From NCBI GenBank assembly GCA_003388555.1, contig QQVD01000052.1:1-64000 (forward strand): a stretch of 64,000 nt of DNA, read 5' to 3'. Positions 52,952-63,075 of the stretch are shown in pieces (within the stretch, counting starts at the first letter, position 1; each line of letters starts with the position of its first letter). The notes beneath the pieces were generated by a model. It saw nothing but the letters and a program-made list of their open reading frames with translations. It ran no database searches and was not told the DNA's origin. Source of the DNA: Acidobacteriota bacterium (lineage in GTDB: Bacteria > Acidobacteriota > Thermoanaerobaculia > Multivoradales > Multivoraceae). The position numbers and the translations under genes are program-made.

Positions 52952-55900
52952 TCAGGGATTGGGGTGCTGAGCCGACGCGGTCGCCAGCAGGCCGCGGAGC
53001 TCCGCCATGTCGATCGGCTTGACGAAGTGCTGGTCGAAGAGCGGTGACGGCTCGGCAGCGCGCTGGAGCACCTCGTCGTTCGAGAACCCGGTCGTGGCCG
53101 CGAGGATGCCGCGGTAGCCGTCGGCGCGCATGCGTCTGGCCACCTCGACCCCGGAGAGGTCGGGCAGGTCGATGTCGAGCAGTACGACCTGGAAGCGACC
53201 GCCATCCCGCAGCCGCTCGAGCGCCTCGAATCCGTTGCCTGCGACGGCGACGCGATGCCCCTCGAGCTCGAGCAGCTCGGCGAGGGTGGCGGCGACATCG
53301 GCGTTGTCCTCGACGATGAGCATGTAAAGGCTCTCTACCGCAGCCGTCTGTTCCTCGGCCGTGTCGGCTTCGAGCGCCGGGATCCTGCCGGGGAGCCGGA
53401 CGACGAACCGCGATCCCTGACCGAGTCCGTCGCTGAAGGCCTCCACCTCGCCGCCGTGCAGGTGCGCGAGGTCGCGTACCAGGGCCAGACCGACCCCGAG
53501 CCCTTCGACGTCGTCGTCACGCCGCACCCTGGAGAAGAGATCGAAGATGCGCATCAGGTCGTCGCTCTCGATGCCGCAGCCTTCGTCCTCGACCGTGATC
53601 TCGAACTCCTCGGCGGAGGTCGGGTGCACGGCGAGCGACACCCTGCCGCCGGCATCCGAGTACTTGATCGCGTTGGAGAGCAGGTTGACGACGATCTGCT
53701 CGAGCCGCACCGGGTCCACCGAGGCGGCGAGCTCGGGATCGCCGAGGTCGAGCTCGAACCGGATCTGCTTGCACCTCAGCGCGTCCTGGCACGCCGCCAC
53801 CGCGTCGGCGACGCTCTCGGCGACGAGGATCTCCCTCTTCTGGAGCCGGATCGTTCCCTGCTGGAAGCGACTGGCGTCGAGCAGGTCGGCGAGGATGCGC
53901 CGCAGGTAGACGATCTGCCGCCCCATGCCGTCGATCAAGGGCCTCACCTCCTCGATCTCGCGGCTGCCGTCGCGGCGCAGGATCTCGATCGAGTTGGCCA
54001 GCCCCGAGATCGGGTTCCGCAGCTCGTGGCCGAGCACCGCGAGGAAGCTGCGCGTCCTGCCCGCCGCCTCGCGCAGATCGAGCTCGGCTCGGCGACGGAG
54101 CTTCGCCGTGTGCAGCTGGGTGCGGATGCGCACCAGGAGCTCGTGGCTGCTGAACGGCTTCGCCAGGTAGTCGTCCGCCAACGACTCGAACCCCTCGGTG
54201 CGCGATTCTTCGCCCGCTCTCGCCGAAAGCAGGATGACGGGCGTCGTGGCCAGCGCGGGATCCCGGCGCATGGCTCGCGCCAGCCCGAAGCCGTCGAGCC
54301 TCGGCATCATGACGTCGGCCAGCACCAGAGACGGGCCGAGCTCACCAGCGAGTCGCAGAGCGGCCTCTCCATCGCGGGCGGTGACGACTCGGTAATGGGG
54401 CTGCAGTAGATCGACGACGTAGCGGCGCATGTCTGGATTGTCGTCGGCCCAGAGGATGAGTGGCACGTCTTCACCGGCTTCGGAGGCGGCCGCCTCGTCC
54501 TCGTGAGGAGGCTCCGCGGCCACTCCTTCGGCGGTCGCATTCGTGTCCTCGAGCCAGGTTGCCGCCTCGATCAGGTAGGGGAGGTGCCCGACGTCCCCCC
54601 GGTCCTTACCGGTGGCGCTTTCCGACACAGGCTCCGACTCCGGATCCCCGCCCGACCGCTCCTCCCAGGGGATCGTGACAGTGAATCGGCTGCCCTGACC
54701 GACGCGGCTGGTCACCGCGACCTCGCCGCCGTGCACCGCGGCCAGCTCCCGCACCAGGGCCAGGCCGATACCGGTGCCCTCGAACGAACGCGCCTGCTGG
54801 CTGCGCACCCGATGGAAGCGGCGGAAGAGATGCGGGATCTCGTCCTCAGGGATGCCGACCCCGGTGTCCTCGACCTCCAGCACCAGCGTCTCGCCGTCGC
54901 GACGCAGTCGCACCGTCACGCGGCCCTCGAGGGTGAACTTGAGAGCGTTCGAGAGCAGGTTGAGGACGATCTTCTCCCACATCGCCGCATCCAGCCACGC
55001 CTTCTCGTCGGGCGCCTCGATCTCGCAGTGCAGCTCGAGGCCGGCGCGCTGCATGGCGCCCTCGAAGTGGCCGACCAGCCCTCGGGTCAGCTCGCTGGCG
55101 TCGACCGCCTCGAAGCGGGCCTGGTGCCCGCCGGCGGACAGGCGGGCGAAGTCGAGCAGGGTGTTGACCATGCGCAGTAGGCGCTGGGCGTTGCGGTAGA
55201 CCGGCAGCAGCCGCTCGTGTCCGGGTCCTTCCGCCAGCAGGTCCTCCAGCGGACCGAGGATCAGCGTCAGCGGCGTGCGGAACTCGTGCGAGATGTTCGA
55301 GAAGAAGGTGGTCTTCGCGCGGTCGAGCTCGGCCAGGGCCTCGAGGCGCCTCTCCTGCATCTCGAACGCGTGCGCCTGCGCCGCCGAGTTGCCGACGATG
55401 CGCACCAGGGTGCGGCAGAAGTGGCGGTAGCTGGCATCGATCACGCAGCGCGGGTTGAGCCCGAGGATGGCGAAGCCGTTGGGCGCGGCGTCCGGCCTGC
55501 CGAAGGGCATCACCTTCGCCGAGCGCGCCGGCTCCGGCCAAGGCTCCGCGGGCAGACCGCGATCATCGAGGCCCTCGAGCAGGCGCGGCCCGTCTTCCGG
55601 TGACGGCGTCGGCCATGCCTGGCCCGCGGCGCCGGCCGTGAGGACGTGGGGGGCGTGGTCGGAGCCCGGCGTGACACCCGCGGCGGCCATCAGGCGCGCC
55701 TCGGTCTGGTCGGGGTTCCACTGGTAGAAGAGGGCGAACGGCACGTCGGCCTCGCCGGCGGAGAGCGCCCGCGCGCATTCTTCGAAGGCCTCGTCGGCCT
55801 TCGACGCGACAGAAGCGGCTTCGGAGAGCCGTTGCAGCAGGGCCATCCGGCGCACTCCGATGACGCGCTCCGTCTCCTCGGTGCAGGCGCAGAAGAGACC

Positions 55901-56356
55901 GGCGACCTCGCCGCCCTCGTCGAGGATCGGGCTGTAGGAGAAGGTGAAGTACGTCTCCTCGAGGTAGCCGTGACGCTGCAGGGTCAGCAGCAGGTCGCGG
56001 TTCCAGGTGGCAGTGCCTCGTTCGAGCACCTGGTCGGCGAGCGGGCCCACCTCGTTCCAGATCTCGCTCCAGATCTCGGCCGCCGGCGCTCCCAGGGCCG
56101 AAGGGTGACGCGTCCCGAGTATCGGGATGTAGTCGTCGTTGTAGAGGTTGATGCGCTGGCGACCCCACCAGACGAACATCGGGTGGCGCGAAGCGAGGAT
56201 CAGCTGCACCGAGGTGAGCAGGCTCTGTGGCCAGCGGTCCGGCGGGCCGAGGGGCGTCGTCTCCCAGCGATGGGCGCGCATCCGTGCGGCCATCTCGCTG
56301 TCACCGCGGAAGGAGGCGAGGGTGCCGCCGCCGTCGGAGGGCGCTGATCCGCTCAC
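52952..56356 (-). CDS. hybrid histidine kinase with two kinase and two receiver modules
   Basis: 1134 aa, GTG start. Order: PAS-like (about 40-165), GAF-like (about 175-330), HisKA with His357 (SNISHEFRTPLT) and ATPase (LLSNALKF, GTGIGLAL), receiver 1 with Asp681 (VLADVMMPRLDG), HisKA 2 with His778 (VLGHELRNPISG) and ATPase 2 (LLSNAIKY, GLGVGLAL), and receiver 2 with Asp1061 (LLDIDLPDLSG). No transmembrane segment, so it is cytosolic. The tandem layout suggests an internal phosphorelay; no output gene is adjacent. Confidence 0.95.
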   Translation of the reverse strand: MSGSAPSDGGGTLASFRGDSEMAARMRAHRWETTPLGPPDRWPQSLLTSVQLILASRHPMFVWWGRQRINLYNDDYIPILGTRHPSALGAPAAEIWSEIWNEVGPLADQVLERGTATWNRDLLLTLQRHGYLEETYFTFSYSPILDEGGEVAGLFCACTEETERVIGVRRMALLQRLSEAASVASKADEAFEECARALSAGEADVPFALFYQWNPDQTEARLMAAAGVTPGSDHAPHVLTAGAAGQAWPTPSPEDGPRLLEGLDDRGLPAEPWPEPARSAKVMPFGRPDAAPNGFAILGLNPRCVIDASYRHFCRTLVRIVGNSAAQAHAFEMQERRLEALAELDRAKTTFFSNISHEFRTPLTLILGPLEDLLAEGPGHERLLPVYRNAQRLLRMVNTLLDFARLSAGGHQARFEAVDASELTRGLVGHFEGAMQRAGLELHCEIEAPDEKAWLDAAMWEKIVLNLLSNALKFTLEGRVTVRLRRDGETLVLEVEDTGVGIPEDEIPHLFRRFHRVRSQQARSFEGTGIGLALVRELAAVHGGEVAVTSRVGQGSRFTVTIPWEERSGGDPESEPVSESATGKDRGDVGHLPYLIEAATWLEDTNATAEGVAAEPPHEDEAAASEAGEDVPLILWADDNPDMRRYVVDLLQPHYRVVTARDGEAALRLAGELGPSLVLADVMMPRLDGFGLARAMRRDPALATTPVILLSARAGEESRTEGFESLADDYLAKPFSSHELLVRIRTQLHTAKLRRRAELDLREAAGRTRSFLAVLGHELRNPISGLANSIEILRRDGSREIEEVRPLIDGMGRQIVYLRRILADLLDASRFQQGTIRLQKREILVAESVADAVAACQDALRCKQIRFELDLGDPELAASVDPVRLEQIVVNLLSNAIKYSDAGGRVSLAVHPTSAEEFEITVEDEGCGIESDDLMRIFDLFSRVRRDDDVEGLGVGLALVRDLAHLHGGEVEAFSDGLGQGSRFVVRLPGRIPALEADTAEEQTAAVESLYMLIVEDNADVAATLAELLELEGHRVAVAGNGFEALERLRDGGRFQVVLLDIDLPDLSGVEVARRMRADGYRGILAATTGFSNDEVLQRAAEPSPLFDQHFVKPIDMAELRGLLATASAQHPNP

Positions 56357-56411
56357 TGCGACTCGATCGCGGTGCCGAACCGTGGCGATCCGGACCCCGC
56401 TCCGCGGCGTC

Positions 56412-59400
56412 TCATTCCGACTGGAACCACAGGGTCTCGGGTCGCCATGCGCCGGGGGCGATCTCCTGCAGCGTCAGGGCGTCGTAGAGCCGGCCGCCGA
56501 GCATGGTGTGGGAGATCTTCTCGCTGCTGCGCAGGTCCTCGAGCGGGTCCTCTTCGAGCACGATGAGGTCGGCGAGTTTGCCGGGCTCGAGCGAGCCGAG
56601 ATCGCCGTCGAGGCCGAGGTGGCGGGCGCCGTCGATGGTGCCGGCCTCGAGCGCCTCGAGGGGGCTCATGCCTCCCTGCTCGAACATCCACAGCTCCCAG
56701 TGAGCGGCGAGGCCCTCGCGCTGTCCGTGGGCGCCGAGCCCGATGATCACTCCCGCGTCGCGCAGCTGCCTGCAGACCGCCGCCGCCCGGATGTGGTTGT
56801 AGTCGCCTTCGGGTGCCTTGGGGACGCGACGGGCTCGCGGGTCGACCCGGTCGGAGGGCACCCAGCGCAGCAGGCGCTCGTTGTCGTAGACGTCGGTGTG
56901 GTGGTACCAGTAGCGCTCGCCCTCGATGCCGCCGAAGGCGACACCCAGAGTCGGCGTGATGCCGGCGACGTCCATCGTCTCCGGGCCGCCCCAGAACTGC
57001 AGCACGTCGTCGTAGATCTCGGCGACCGAGAGCGAATGCTCGATCCCGGTGTGTCCGTCCATGACCATCGTCATGTTGTGCATGAACAGGGCGCCGCCTT
57101 CGTTGACCACCATCATGTCGAGCTCGCGCGCCGCCTGCACCACCTGCTGACGCTGGTCACGGCGCGGCTGGTTGTAGCTCTTCACCGAGAAGGCCCCGGC
57201 GGCCTTGAGGCGACGCAGGTGAGCGCGGGCGTCGTCGAGACTCTCGATCTCCGCCTTGGCCGGGCCGGCGGCGCCGTAGAGGATCGTGCCGGTCGAGAAG
57301 AGTCGCGGCGCGGGGATCATGCCCGCCTTCTGCATCTCGCTGGCGGCGAAGAAGGTGGAGGTGTCGTTCGACGGATCGTGCACGGTGGTGACGCCGAAGG
57401 AGAGCGAGCTGAGGTTGTAGTAGTTCTGCTGCGGGATGATCTCGCTGACGCCCTGTGAGCCGTGCCAGTGCACGTCGAGCAGGCCCGGCATCACCACCTT
57501 GCCGCTGACGTCGACGACCACCGCATCGGCCGGGATCTCGACCTCGCTGCGCGGCCCCACCGCGGCGATGCGATCGCCCTCGGTGACCACGACACCGTCC
57601 TCGAGGATGCCGCGCTCGTCGGCGCCGTCCTTGCCGGGCGCCATGGTGAGCACCTTGGCGCCGACCAGCGCGATGCGTGCACGGTGCAGATCACGGGTCA
57701 CTGCGAAGCCGAGGTCGACGCTCGCCGCGGCGTCGGAGCTCTCGGAGTCCTCGGAGTCCTCGGAGTCCCGCGAGCCGCCCGAGCCCGTGGCGTCGCCATC
57801 GCCGTCGCCAGCGCGCCGCGGAAAGGCGACGGCGGTCTCGAAGAAGTCCGGCCCCATCGACCAGTAGAGCCTGGAGGAGTCGCCCGACCAGTCGATCCAC
57901 TCGCCGGCGTCCTGCGACACCCTCCGCATCGGCAGGCTCTTGAAGTCGGGAGAGAGCGCCAGCGGCTTCGAAGCGTCCGGCATCGGCACCACGAAGGCCT
58001 GGAAGCGTTCGCTGAAGGCCAGCAGCGTCCCGTCGGGGGAGACGCGGAACTCGGTGGCGTTCTCGCTGGTGGCGTGCTCGCGCGCCTCGACGTCACCCGA
58101 GAGGGGACCGTCGACCCGCTGCGAGCGCAGCACCCGTCGGTCGCCGCCGAAGCCGGTGAAGTAGACGCGGTCCGACCCGTCGCCGAAGTGCGGCTGGAAG
58201 CCGGATTCGGCGAAACGCGTCGGCTCGCCGACGGTGCGAGGACGATCGCCTGTGAGGTCGACCGAGACGCGGTAGAGACCGGGCTCCTTGGACCACAGCG
58301 GTGAGGTCAGGAAGCCCCCTTGGCCCTTGCGGTAGACCAGCGTGCTGCCGTCGGGCGACAGCGCCGGCTCGAAGTAGTGCCCGGGCGCCTCGCTCAGCGG
58401 GAACGGCTCGCCGCCGCCGGCGGCGACGATCTGCACCGTGGCCAGATCCTTGTCGTCCCAGGTGGTGTAGACCACCCAGCGTCCGTCGCGCGAGAAGCTC
58501 GGGTAGTGCTCGAAGCGCTCGTCCCCGGTCAGTCGTCGGGGCGCGCCGAGCGCCATGCGGCCTGCGCCGTCGCGTTCGACCGAGCGGGTGTAGAGGTGAC
58601 CGAGGGCCTGGAAGACCACCCGGCTGCCGTCGGGTGACATCTGCGCCCAGCGCACCATCTTGGTGTGGAAGGTCTCCGGCGCCACGTCGACCGGGTAGCG
58701 CAGCGCGTGGTGGATGCGATGGGTGGCGCGGGCGCGGAACGGGATCACCTCGGCGCCTCCGTCGGCGACGTCGACGCGGCGGATCTTGCCGCCGGCCCAG
58801 ATGACGATCGAGCGGGAGTCCGGCGTCCACTCGTAGCTCGGGTAGACGCCGTGGATCGCCCAGATCTCCTGGTTGTCGCGGTCGAGGCCGTCGTAGAGAG
58901 CCCGGTTCTCGCCGCTCTCGAGATCGTGCACGAACAGAGTGCTCTGGAAGTGCACCCGGCGCACGAACGCCAGATAGCGCCCGTCGGGCGACGGCTGCGG
59001 CCGCACCGCGCCGCCGGGGCCGTCGATCACCGTCTCGATCTCGCCGGTGGTGCGGTCGATGCGGCGGACGGTGTAGATCTCGTCGTTGCTGTCCTTGCTG
59101 TACTGGAAGGCGTCGCCGGGCGTGGTGTCCTGCGAGAAGTAGACGTAGCGCCCGTCGGGAGAGAACTCGGGCTCGCCGAGGTCCTTCTGCTCGTTGGGCT
59201 TCTCGTTGAGCTGCAGGCCGCTGCCCTCGCCCGAGGCGTGCCACAGCCAGATCTCGCCCGAGCCCAGTGAGCGCCTCGAGCTGAAGTGCTTGCGCGCCGC
59301 CAGGAACTGGCCGTCCGGCGCCCACGCCGGCGAGTTCGGCAGCCGGAAGGTCTCCTTGGTGACCTGCCGCGTGCCGTCCCAGCTGGCGTCCTCGCCGCGC

Positions 59401-59831
59401 TCGAGCACCCAGATGTTGTCGCCGCCGCCGCGATCCGAGGTGAACGCGATCTCGTTGCCGTCGGGCGAGAACTTCGGCTGCATGTCCCAGGCGGCGCCGC
59501 TGGTGAGCTGACGCGCTTCGCCCCCGGCGATCGGCATCAGGAAGATGTCGCCGAGCAGGTCGAAGACGATCTCGCTGCCGTCGGGCGAGACGTCGAGATT
59601 CATCCAGGTCCCCTCGTCGACGTCGACGGTGACCTCGGTCGACGGCCATTCGTGGCCGCCGAACTCGGACACCGACCATCGTTCGTCCTGCTTCGCGCCG
59701 TCTGTCGCGGCCTCCTTCTCGGCCTGTCGCCTCTCCTTGCGGGACTGTGCCTGCGCATCGTGCGGCGGCGCCGGCAGGGTGAGGAGGAGGACGGCGACCA
59801 GCAGGGCTGGTCGCCGGAGTGCGTGCTGCAT
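56412..59831 (-). CDS. amidohydrolase with N-terminal TolB/WD40 propeller
   Basis: 1139 aa from the ATG with GGAG six bases upstream. A signal peptide (to about residue 29) is followed by TolB-like propeller repeats ('PKFSPDGNEIAFTSDRGG', 'EFSPDGRYVYFSQDTTPGD'). A Ser/Asp/Glu linker precedes the amidohydrolase TIM barrel, with metal motif HWH (788-790) after the 'VVMPGLLDV' strand and later His residues ('IGLGAHGQREG'). It probably cleaves a C-N bond of an exogenous substrate in the periplasm. It ends 55 bp before the start of the hybrid kinase gene on the same strand. Confidence 0.92.
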   Translation of the reverse strand: MQHALRRPALLVAVLLLTLPAPPHDAQAQSRKERRQAEKEAATDGAKQDERWSVSEFGGHEWPSTEVTVDVDEGTWMNLDVSPDGSEIVFDLLGDIFLMPIAGGEARQLTSGAAWDMQPKFSPDGNEIAFTSDRGGGDNIWVLERGEDASWDGTRQVTKETFRLPNSPAWAPDGQFLAARKHFSSRRSLGSGEIWLWHASGEGSGLQLNEKPNEQKDLGEPEFSPDGRYVYFSQDTTPGDAFQYSKDSNDEIYTVRRIDRTTGEIETVIDGPGGAVRPQPSPDGRYLAFVRRVHFQSTLFVHDLESGENRALYDGLDRDNQEIWAIHGVYPSYEWTPDSRSIVIWAGGKIRRVDVADGGAEVIPFRARATHRIHHALRYPVDVAPETFHTKMVRWAQMSPDGSRVVFQALGHLYTRSVERDGAGRMALGAPRRLTGDERFEHYPSFSRDGRWVVYTTWDDKDLATVQIVAAGGGEPFPLSEAPGHYFEPALSPDGSTLVYRKGQGGFLTSPLWSKEPGLYRVSVDLTGDRPRTVGEPTRFAESGFQPHFGDGSDRVYFTGFGGDRRVLRSQRVDGPLSGDVEAREHATSENATEFRVSPDGTLLAFSERFQAFVVPMPDASKPLALSPDFKSLPMRRVSQDAGEWIDWSGDSSRLYWSMGPDFFETAVAFPRRAGDGDGDATGSGGSRDSEDSEDSESSDAAASVDLGFAVTRDLHRARIALVGAKVLTMAPGKDGADERGILEDGVVVTEGDRIAAVGPRSEVEIPADAVVVDVSGKVVMPGLLDVHWHGSQGVSEIIPQQNYYNLSSLSFGVTTVHDPSNDTSTFFAASEMQKAGMIPAPRLFSTGTILYGAAGPAKAEIESLDDARAHLRRLKAAGAFSVKSYNQPRRDQRQQVVQAARELDMMVVNEGGALFMHNMTMVMDGHTGIEHSLSVAEIYDDVLQFWGGPETMDVAGITPTLGVAFGGIEGERYWYHHTDVYDNERLLRWVPSDRVDPRARRVPKAPEGDYNHIRAAAVCRQLRDAGVIIGLGAHGQREGLAAHWELWMFEQGGMSPLEALEAGTIDGARHLGLDGDLGSLEPGKLADLIVLEEDPLEDLRSSEKISHTMLGGRLYDALTLQEIAPGAWRPETLWFQSE

Positions 59832-60049
59832 GATGGGCTCCGGGGAAGCGGCGGGTCGGGACCGGCGGGCTCGGCCGATCGTCGGAAGGGGTCGAGCGAC
59901 GCGGGCTGGGATTATCTCACCCCTGTCCGCGGGCGCGCCCGGCACCGTCGCCGCGCCGGCCGTCGTCGGCCCGGGGCGACCGTGGTGGCGCTCGATCGGG
60001 GTGAGCCGCGACCTCCGGAGACGCTCCGCCCGCCGGCTGCGTCCGCGCT

Positions 60050-60091
60050 CAGGCGTCAGGCGTCAGGCGTCAGCCGTCAGCCGTCAGCGGG
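60050..60091 (+). repeat. 7-bp tandem repeat (CAGGCGT/CAGCCGT)
   Basis: Three CAGGCGT units, two CAGCCGT units and a degenerate sixth lie between the amidohydrolase start and the permease stop, in a 281-bp gap that holds no gene. Confidence 0.85.
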
Positions 60092-60093
60092 CA

Positions 60094-60113
60094 AGGGCCC
60101 CCTCGAGGGCCCT
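60094..60113 (-). terminator. hairpin overlapping the permease stop, possible terminator
   Basis: AGGGCCC (60094-60100) and GGGCCCT (60107-60113) form a 7-bp stem with a six-base loop at the last base of the permease stop codon on the minus strand. No T-run follows, so termination is only likely. Confidence 0.4.
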
Positions 60114-62737
60114 CAGGCCTCGTCCTGCAGCACCGAGGCGACCGGCAGTCGCAGCAGTCGCAGTGCCGGCGGAGCGCAGGCGAGCACCGCGACCCCGACC
60201 AGACAGCCGATCACGATCAGGTGCGACCAGGGGTCGTCGGTGCCGATCCCGTGCAGCATCCCACGCAGCGCCCGGCCTCCCAGCTGGGCGAGCAGCAGAC
60301 CGATCGCCAGGCCGATCGCGGCGACACCGAGGATCGGCAGGATGGCCCTGCGAACCACCTCTGGGAGGCTCGATCCGAGGGCGATGCGCACCGCCATCTC
60401 GCGACGCCGTGCGCCGATCTCGGTGGCGGTGATGCCCGCCAGCCCGACGGCGGCGAGGACCAGAGCGAGCAGTGCGAGGACCGCGAAGAGGAGCGCCTGG
60501 AAGCGCTCGACCGCCAGGGCTCGCGCACGCGCCTCCTCGAGGCCCGAGATGCGGGCGATCGGCGTCACCGGTTCGAGCCTCTCGATCGCCGAGCGCAGAG
60601 CCTCGGTCCCCGCTGCGGGCGTGGCGCGGGCGCGCACCACCCAGTGCGGTTGGAACCAGGTGTGCACCATGCCCATCGCCTCGACCGGGAACTGGTCGGC
60701 CGGCAGGTAGACGGTCGGCACGTCGCGCGCCAGCGGGGCGGAGGCGCTGAACGACGGAACCTGACGGACGTCGCCGACGACGCCGACGACCTCGCGCTCG
60801 GCCCCCATCAGCGAGATCCTCGCGCCGAGCGGCTGCCGGCCCGCGAGATGGAGCTCGGTGAACGTCTGGTTGACCACCGCCACCAGGGGTGACGTGCTGC
60901 GGTCGCGATCTTCGATCAGGCGCCCGGCGACGTGCCGTACGGCGAGCAGCTCGAGGGCGCCCGGCGTGGCGTAGTTGACCACCGTCAGGTGACGGTCGTC
61001 GTCGCCGGCGAGGGTGAAGTTCATGTTCAGCCCGCGCTGGAAGGGCAGGCTCAGGAACGCCCCGGCGCCGACGAGCCGCGGGTCGGCGCGCAGCGCCTCG
61101 ACGCCGGAGGCGAAGTACTCGCGCACCGCCCCGGCCTCGGCGAAGTTGGCGTCGGCGAGCGAGACGGCGCCGGAGACGACGCCCTCCAGCTCGACTCCGG
61201 GATCGGCGGAGCTCAGGCCGGAGAGGCTGCGCGTCAGCAGCGTGGCGGCGAGGAGCAGGGAGACTCCGAGCGCCACCTGTCCGGCGACGAGCACGGCTCG
61301 CCCCTTCGAGCGGCGATCTGTCACACCGCGCTGGCGCAGGCTCGAACGATCGGTGCGCGCCAGGCGCGCCGTCGGCGCCAGACTGAACAGGACGGTGGCG
61401 AGCAGCGCCACGGCGAGGGTGTAGAGCAACGCCCGGTCGTCGAGCGCGAAGTCGTGGGTCAGGCCGAGAGCCGTGCGAGCCCACCCAGCCACCCAGCGCA
61501 TCGCCACGCCGGCCAGTGCGAGCCCGAGCGCAGCGCCGCAGGCCGTCTGCAGCAGGTTCTCGGTCAGCAGCTGGCGGGTCACCGCCCAGGCTCCTCCGCC
61601 GAGTGCCCGGCGCGTCGCCATCTCCTGGCGGCGTCGGCCGGCGGCGGCGATCAGAAGGCCGGCGATGTTGACGCAGCGGATCAACAGCACCGCGCCGACG
61701 GCGGCCCAGAGGACCAGCAGGCGGTCGCGCAGCCAGCCGCTGCGCGCCTGAAGCAGCGGCACCGGCTCGAAGGAGAAGCCGTCGCCGCGCATCGCCGCGA
61801 CGGATCGGCTCGCGGTGTCCAGCGCCGCGGTCGCCCCGGCTCTCTCGTGGTCGCCGATCCGCGCCAGGATCCGGTAGTTGGTCCCCGAGCCCTCTCCTTC
61901 GCGACTCGCCCGCAAGGGCGTGAAGACCTCGGCGCCGGTTCCGGGATCGAAGCGTTCGGCGGTGACGCCGACCACGGTATGAGCCTCGCCGGCGAGCAGG
62001 AGGCGGCTGCCGAGGACGTCTTCGCGAGCGCCCAGCCGGTCGCGCCAGAGGCGCCAGGTGACCACCGCGACCGCGGCTCCGCCGACCCGATCCTCGTCGA
62101 TGTCGAAGCCGCGACCGCTCGCCATCGGCACGCCGAGCAGCTCGAAGAAGCCGCTGCCGACCCGCTGTCTCTCGACCACGGTCGCCACCTCGGCACCGGT
62201 CGGCGAACGAGCGATCAGATTGACTCCCTGCGTCCAGTCGGAGTAGACGCAGGCCCTCAGCTCCGGTGCGGTGTCCGCGAGGCTCTGCCACATGGTGCCG
62301 TCGACCGAATCGCGCAGCGAGCCCCGGGACTGCTCACTGCTCCACTGCACCTCGAAGAGCTCCTCCGGCGCCGGGTAGGGCAGGCGCTGGAAGAGCACCG
62401 TGTCGACGACCGTGAAGACCACGGCGTTCGCCGCCACGCACAGGGCCAGGGTCGCGACGACTGCGACGAAGACTCCGGGTGCGCGGCGCAGGCGCCGCAC
62501 GGCGAAGCGGAGGTTGCGCGTCAGCTCGTCGAGCCAGGCCAGACGATCCTGGTCGCGGCAGTGGTCTTTCACCAGGTCGACCGATCCGAACTCTCTTCGC
62601 GCCTGGCTCCTGGCGCCGTCGGGGTCGAGTCCCCTGGCGACGAGGTCGGCGGTCCGCTCGTCGATGTGATGCTCGATCTCCTCCGCCAGCTCGCGTTCGT
62701 AGCGGCGGTTGCGCAGGGTGTGCAGCCAGCGCCTCAC
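60113..62737 (-). CDS. ADOP-type ABC transporter permease (MacB/FtsX-like)
   Basis: 874 aa from a GTG that overlaps the PadR stop (GTGA, 4 bp). The first 75 residues are the soluble prefix typical of ADOP permeases ('RRYERELAEEIEHHIDERTADL', 'SQARREFGSV'). A first membrane helix (VFVAVVATLALCVAANAVVF) precedes the MacB periplasmic domain and an FtsX-like region with three helices. A second such half follows, with further helices near the end ('LLFAVLALLALVLAAVGLAGI', 'ILGVAAIGLAIGLLLAQL'). No ATPase gene adjoins, as usual for this family. Probable role: envelope efflux or lipid/peptide signalling, repressed by the linked PadR. Confidence 0.92.
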   Translation of the reverse strand: MRRWLHTLRNRRYERELAEEIEHHIDERTADLVARGLDPDGARSQARREFGSVDLVKDHCRDQDRLAWLDELTRNLRFAVRRLRRAPGVFVAVVATLALCVAANAVVFTVVDTVLFQRLPYPAPEELFEVQWSSEQSRGSLRDSVDGTMWQSLADTAPELRACVYSDWTQGVNLIARSPTGAEVATVVERQRVGSGFFELLGVPMASGRGFDIDEDRVGGAAVAVVTWRLWRDRLGAREDVLGSRLLLAGEAHTVVGVTAERFDPGTGAEVFTPLRASREGEGSGTNYRILARIGDHERAGATAALDTASRSVAAMRGDGFSFEPVPLLQARSGWLRDRLLVLWAAVGAVLLIRCVNIAGLLIAAAGRRRQEMATRRALGGGAWAVTRQLLTENLLQTACGAALGLALAGVAMRWVAGWARTALGLTHDFALDDRALLYTLAVALLATVLFSLAPTARLARTDRSSLRQRGVTDRRSKGRAVLVAGQVALGVSLLLAATLLTRSLSGLSSADPGVELEGVVSGAVSLADANFAEAGAVREYFASGVEALRADPRLVGAGAFLSLPFQRGLNMNFTLAGDDDRHLTVVNYATPGALELLAVRHVAGRLIEDRDRSTSPLVAVVNQTFTELHLAGRQPLGARISLMGAEREVVGVVGDVRQVPSFSASAPLARDVPTVYLPADQFPVEAMGMVHTWFQPHWVVRARATPAAGTEALRSAIERLEPVTPIARISGLEEARARALAVERFQALLFAVLALLALVLAAVGLAGITATEIGARRREMAVRIALGSSLPEVVRRAILPILGVAAIGLAIGLLLAQLGGRALRGMLHGIGTDDPWSHLIVIGCLVGVAVLACAPPALRLLRLPVASVLQDEA

Positions 62738-63075
62738 GACGCCGCCTCCGCGGCCAGCACCGCGGCGATGCCCTCGCTGACCCGCGCCCAGCGGCCGGTC
62801 TCCTGCTCGAGATGGCGATGGCCCCCCTCGGTCAGGCGGTAGAACCTCGCTCGCCGGTTGTTGTCCGAGCTGCCCCATTCGCTGGCGAGCAGCCGCTGCT
62901 GCACCAGCCGGTGCAGCGCCGGGTAGAGAGAGCCCTGCGGGACCTGCAGTGCTCCGCCCGAAAGCTGTTCGATGCGCAGCAGGACGCCGTAGCCGTGCAG
63001 CGGGCCGAGCGACACGGCCTTGAGCACGAGGAGATCGAGGGTTCCGGGAAGCAGGAGAGTGGCGCTGGCGCTCAT
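62734..63075 (-). CDS. PadR family transcriptional regulator
   Basis: 113 aa. Winged helix with the PadR pattern 'GTLDLLVLKAVSLGPLHGYGVLLRI' and 'GSLYPALHRLVQQRLLASEW', then the wing 'NNRRARFYRLTEGGHRHLEQE'. A perfect palindrome abuts its start codon, indicating autoregulation. It overlaps the permease gene by 4 bp. Most likely a repressor that responds to a small ligand. Confidence 0.95.
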   Translation of the reverse strand: MSASATLLLPGTLDLLVLKAVSLGPLHGYGVLLRIEQLSGGALQVPQGSLYPALHRLVQQRLLASEWGSSDNNRRARFYRLTEGGHRHLEQETGRWARVSEGIAAVLAAEAAS

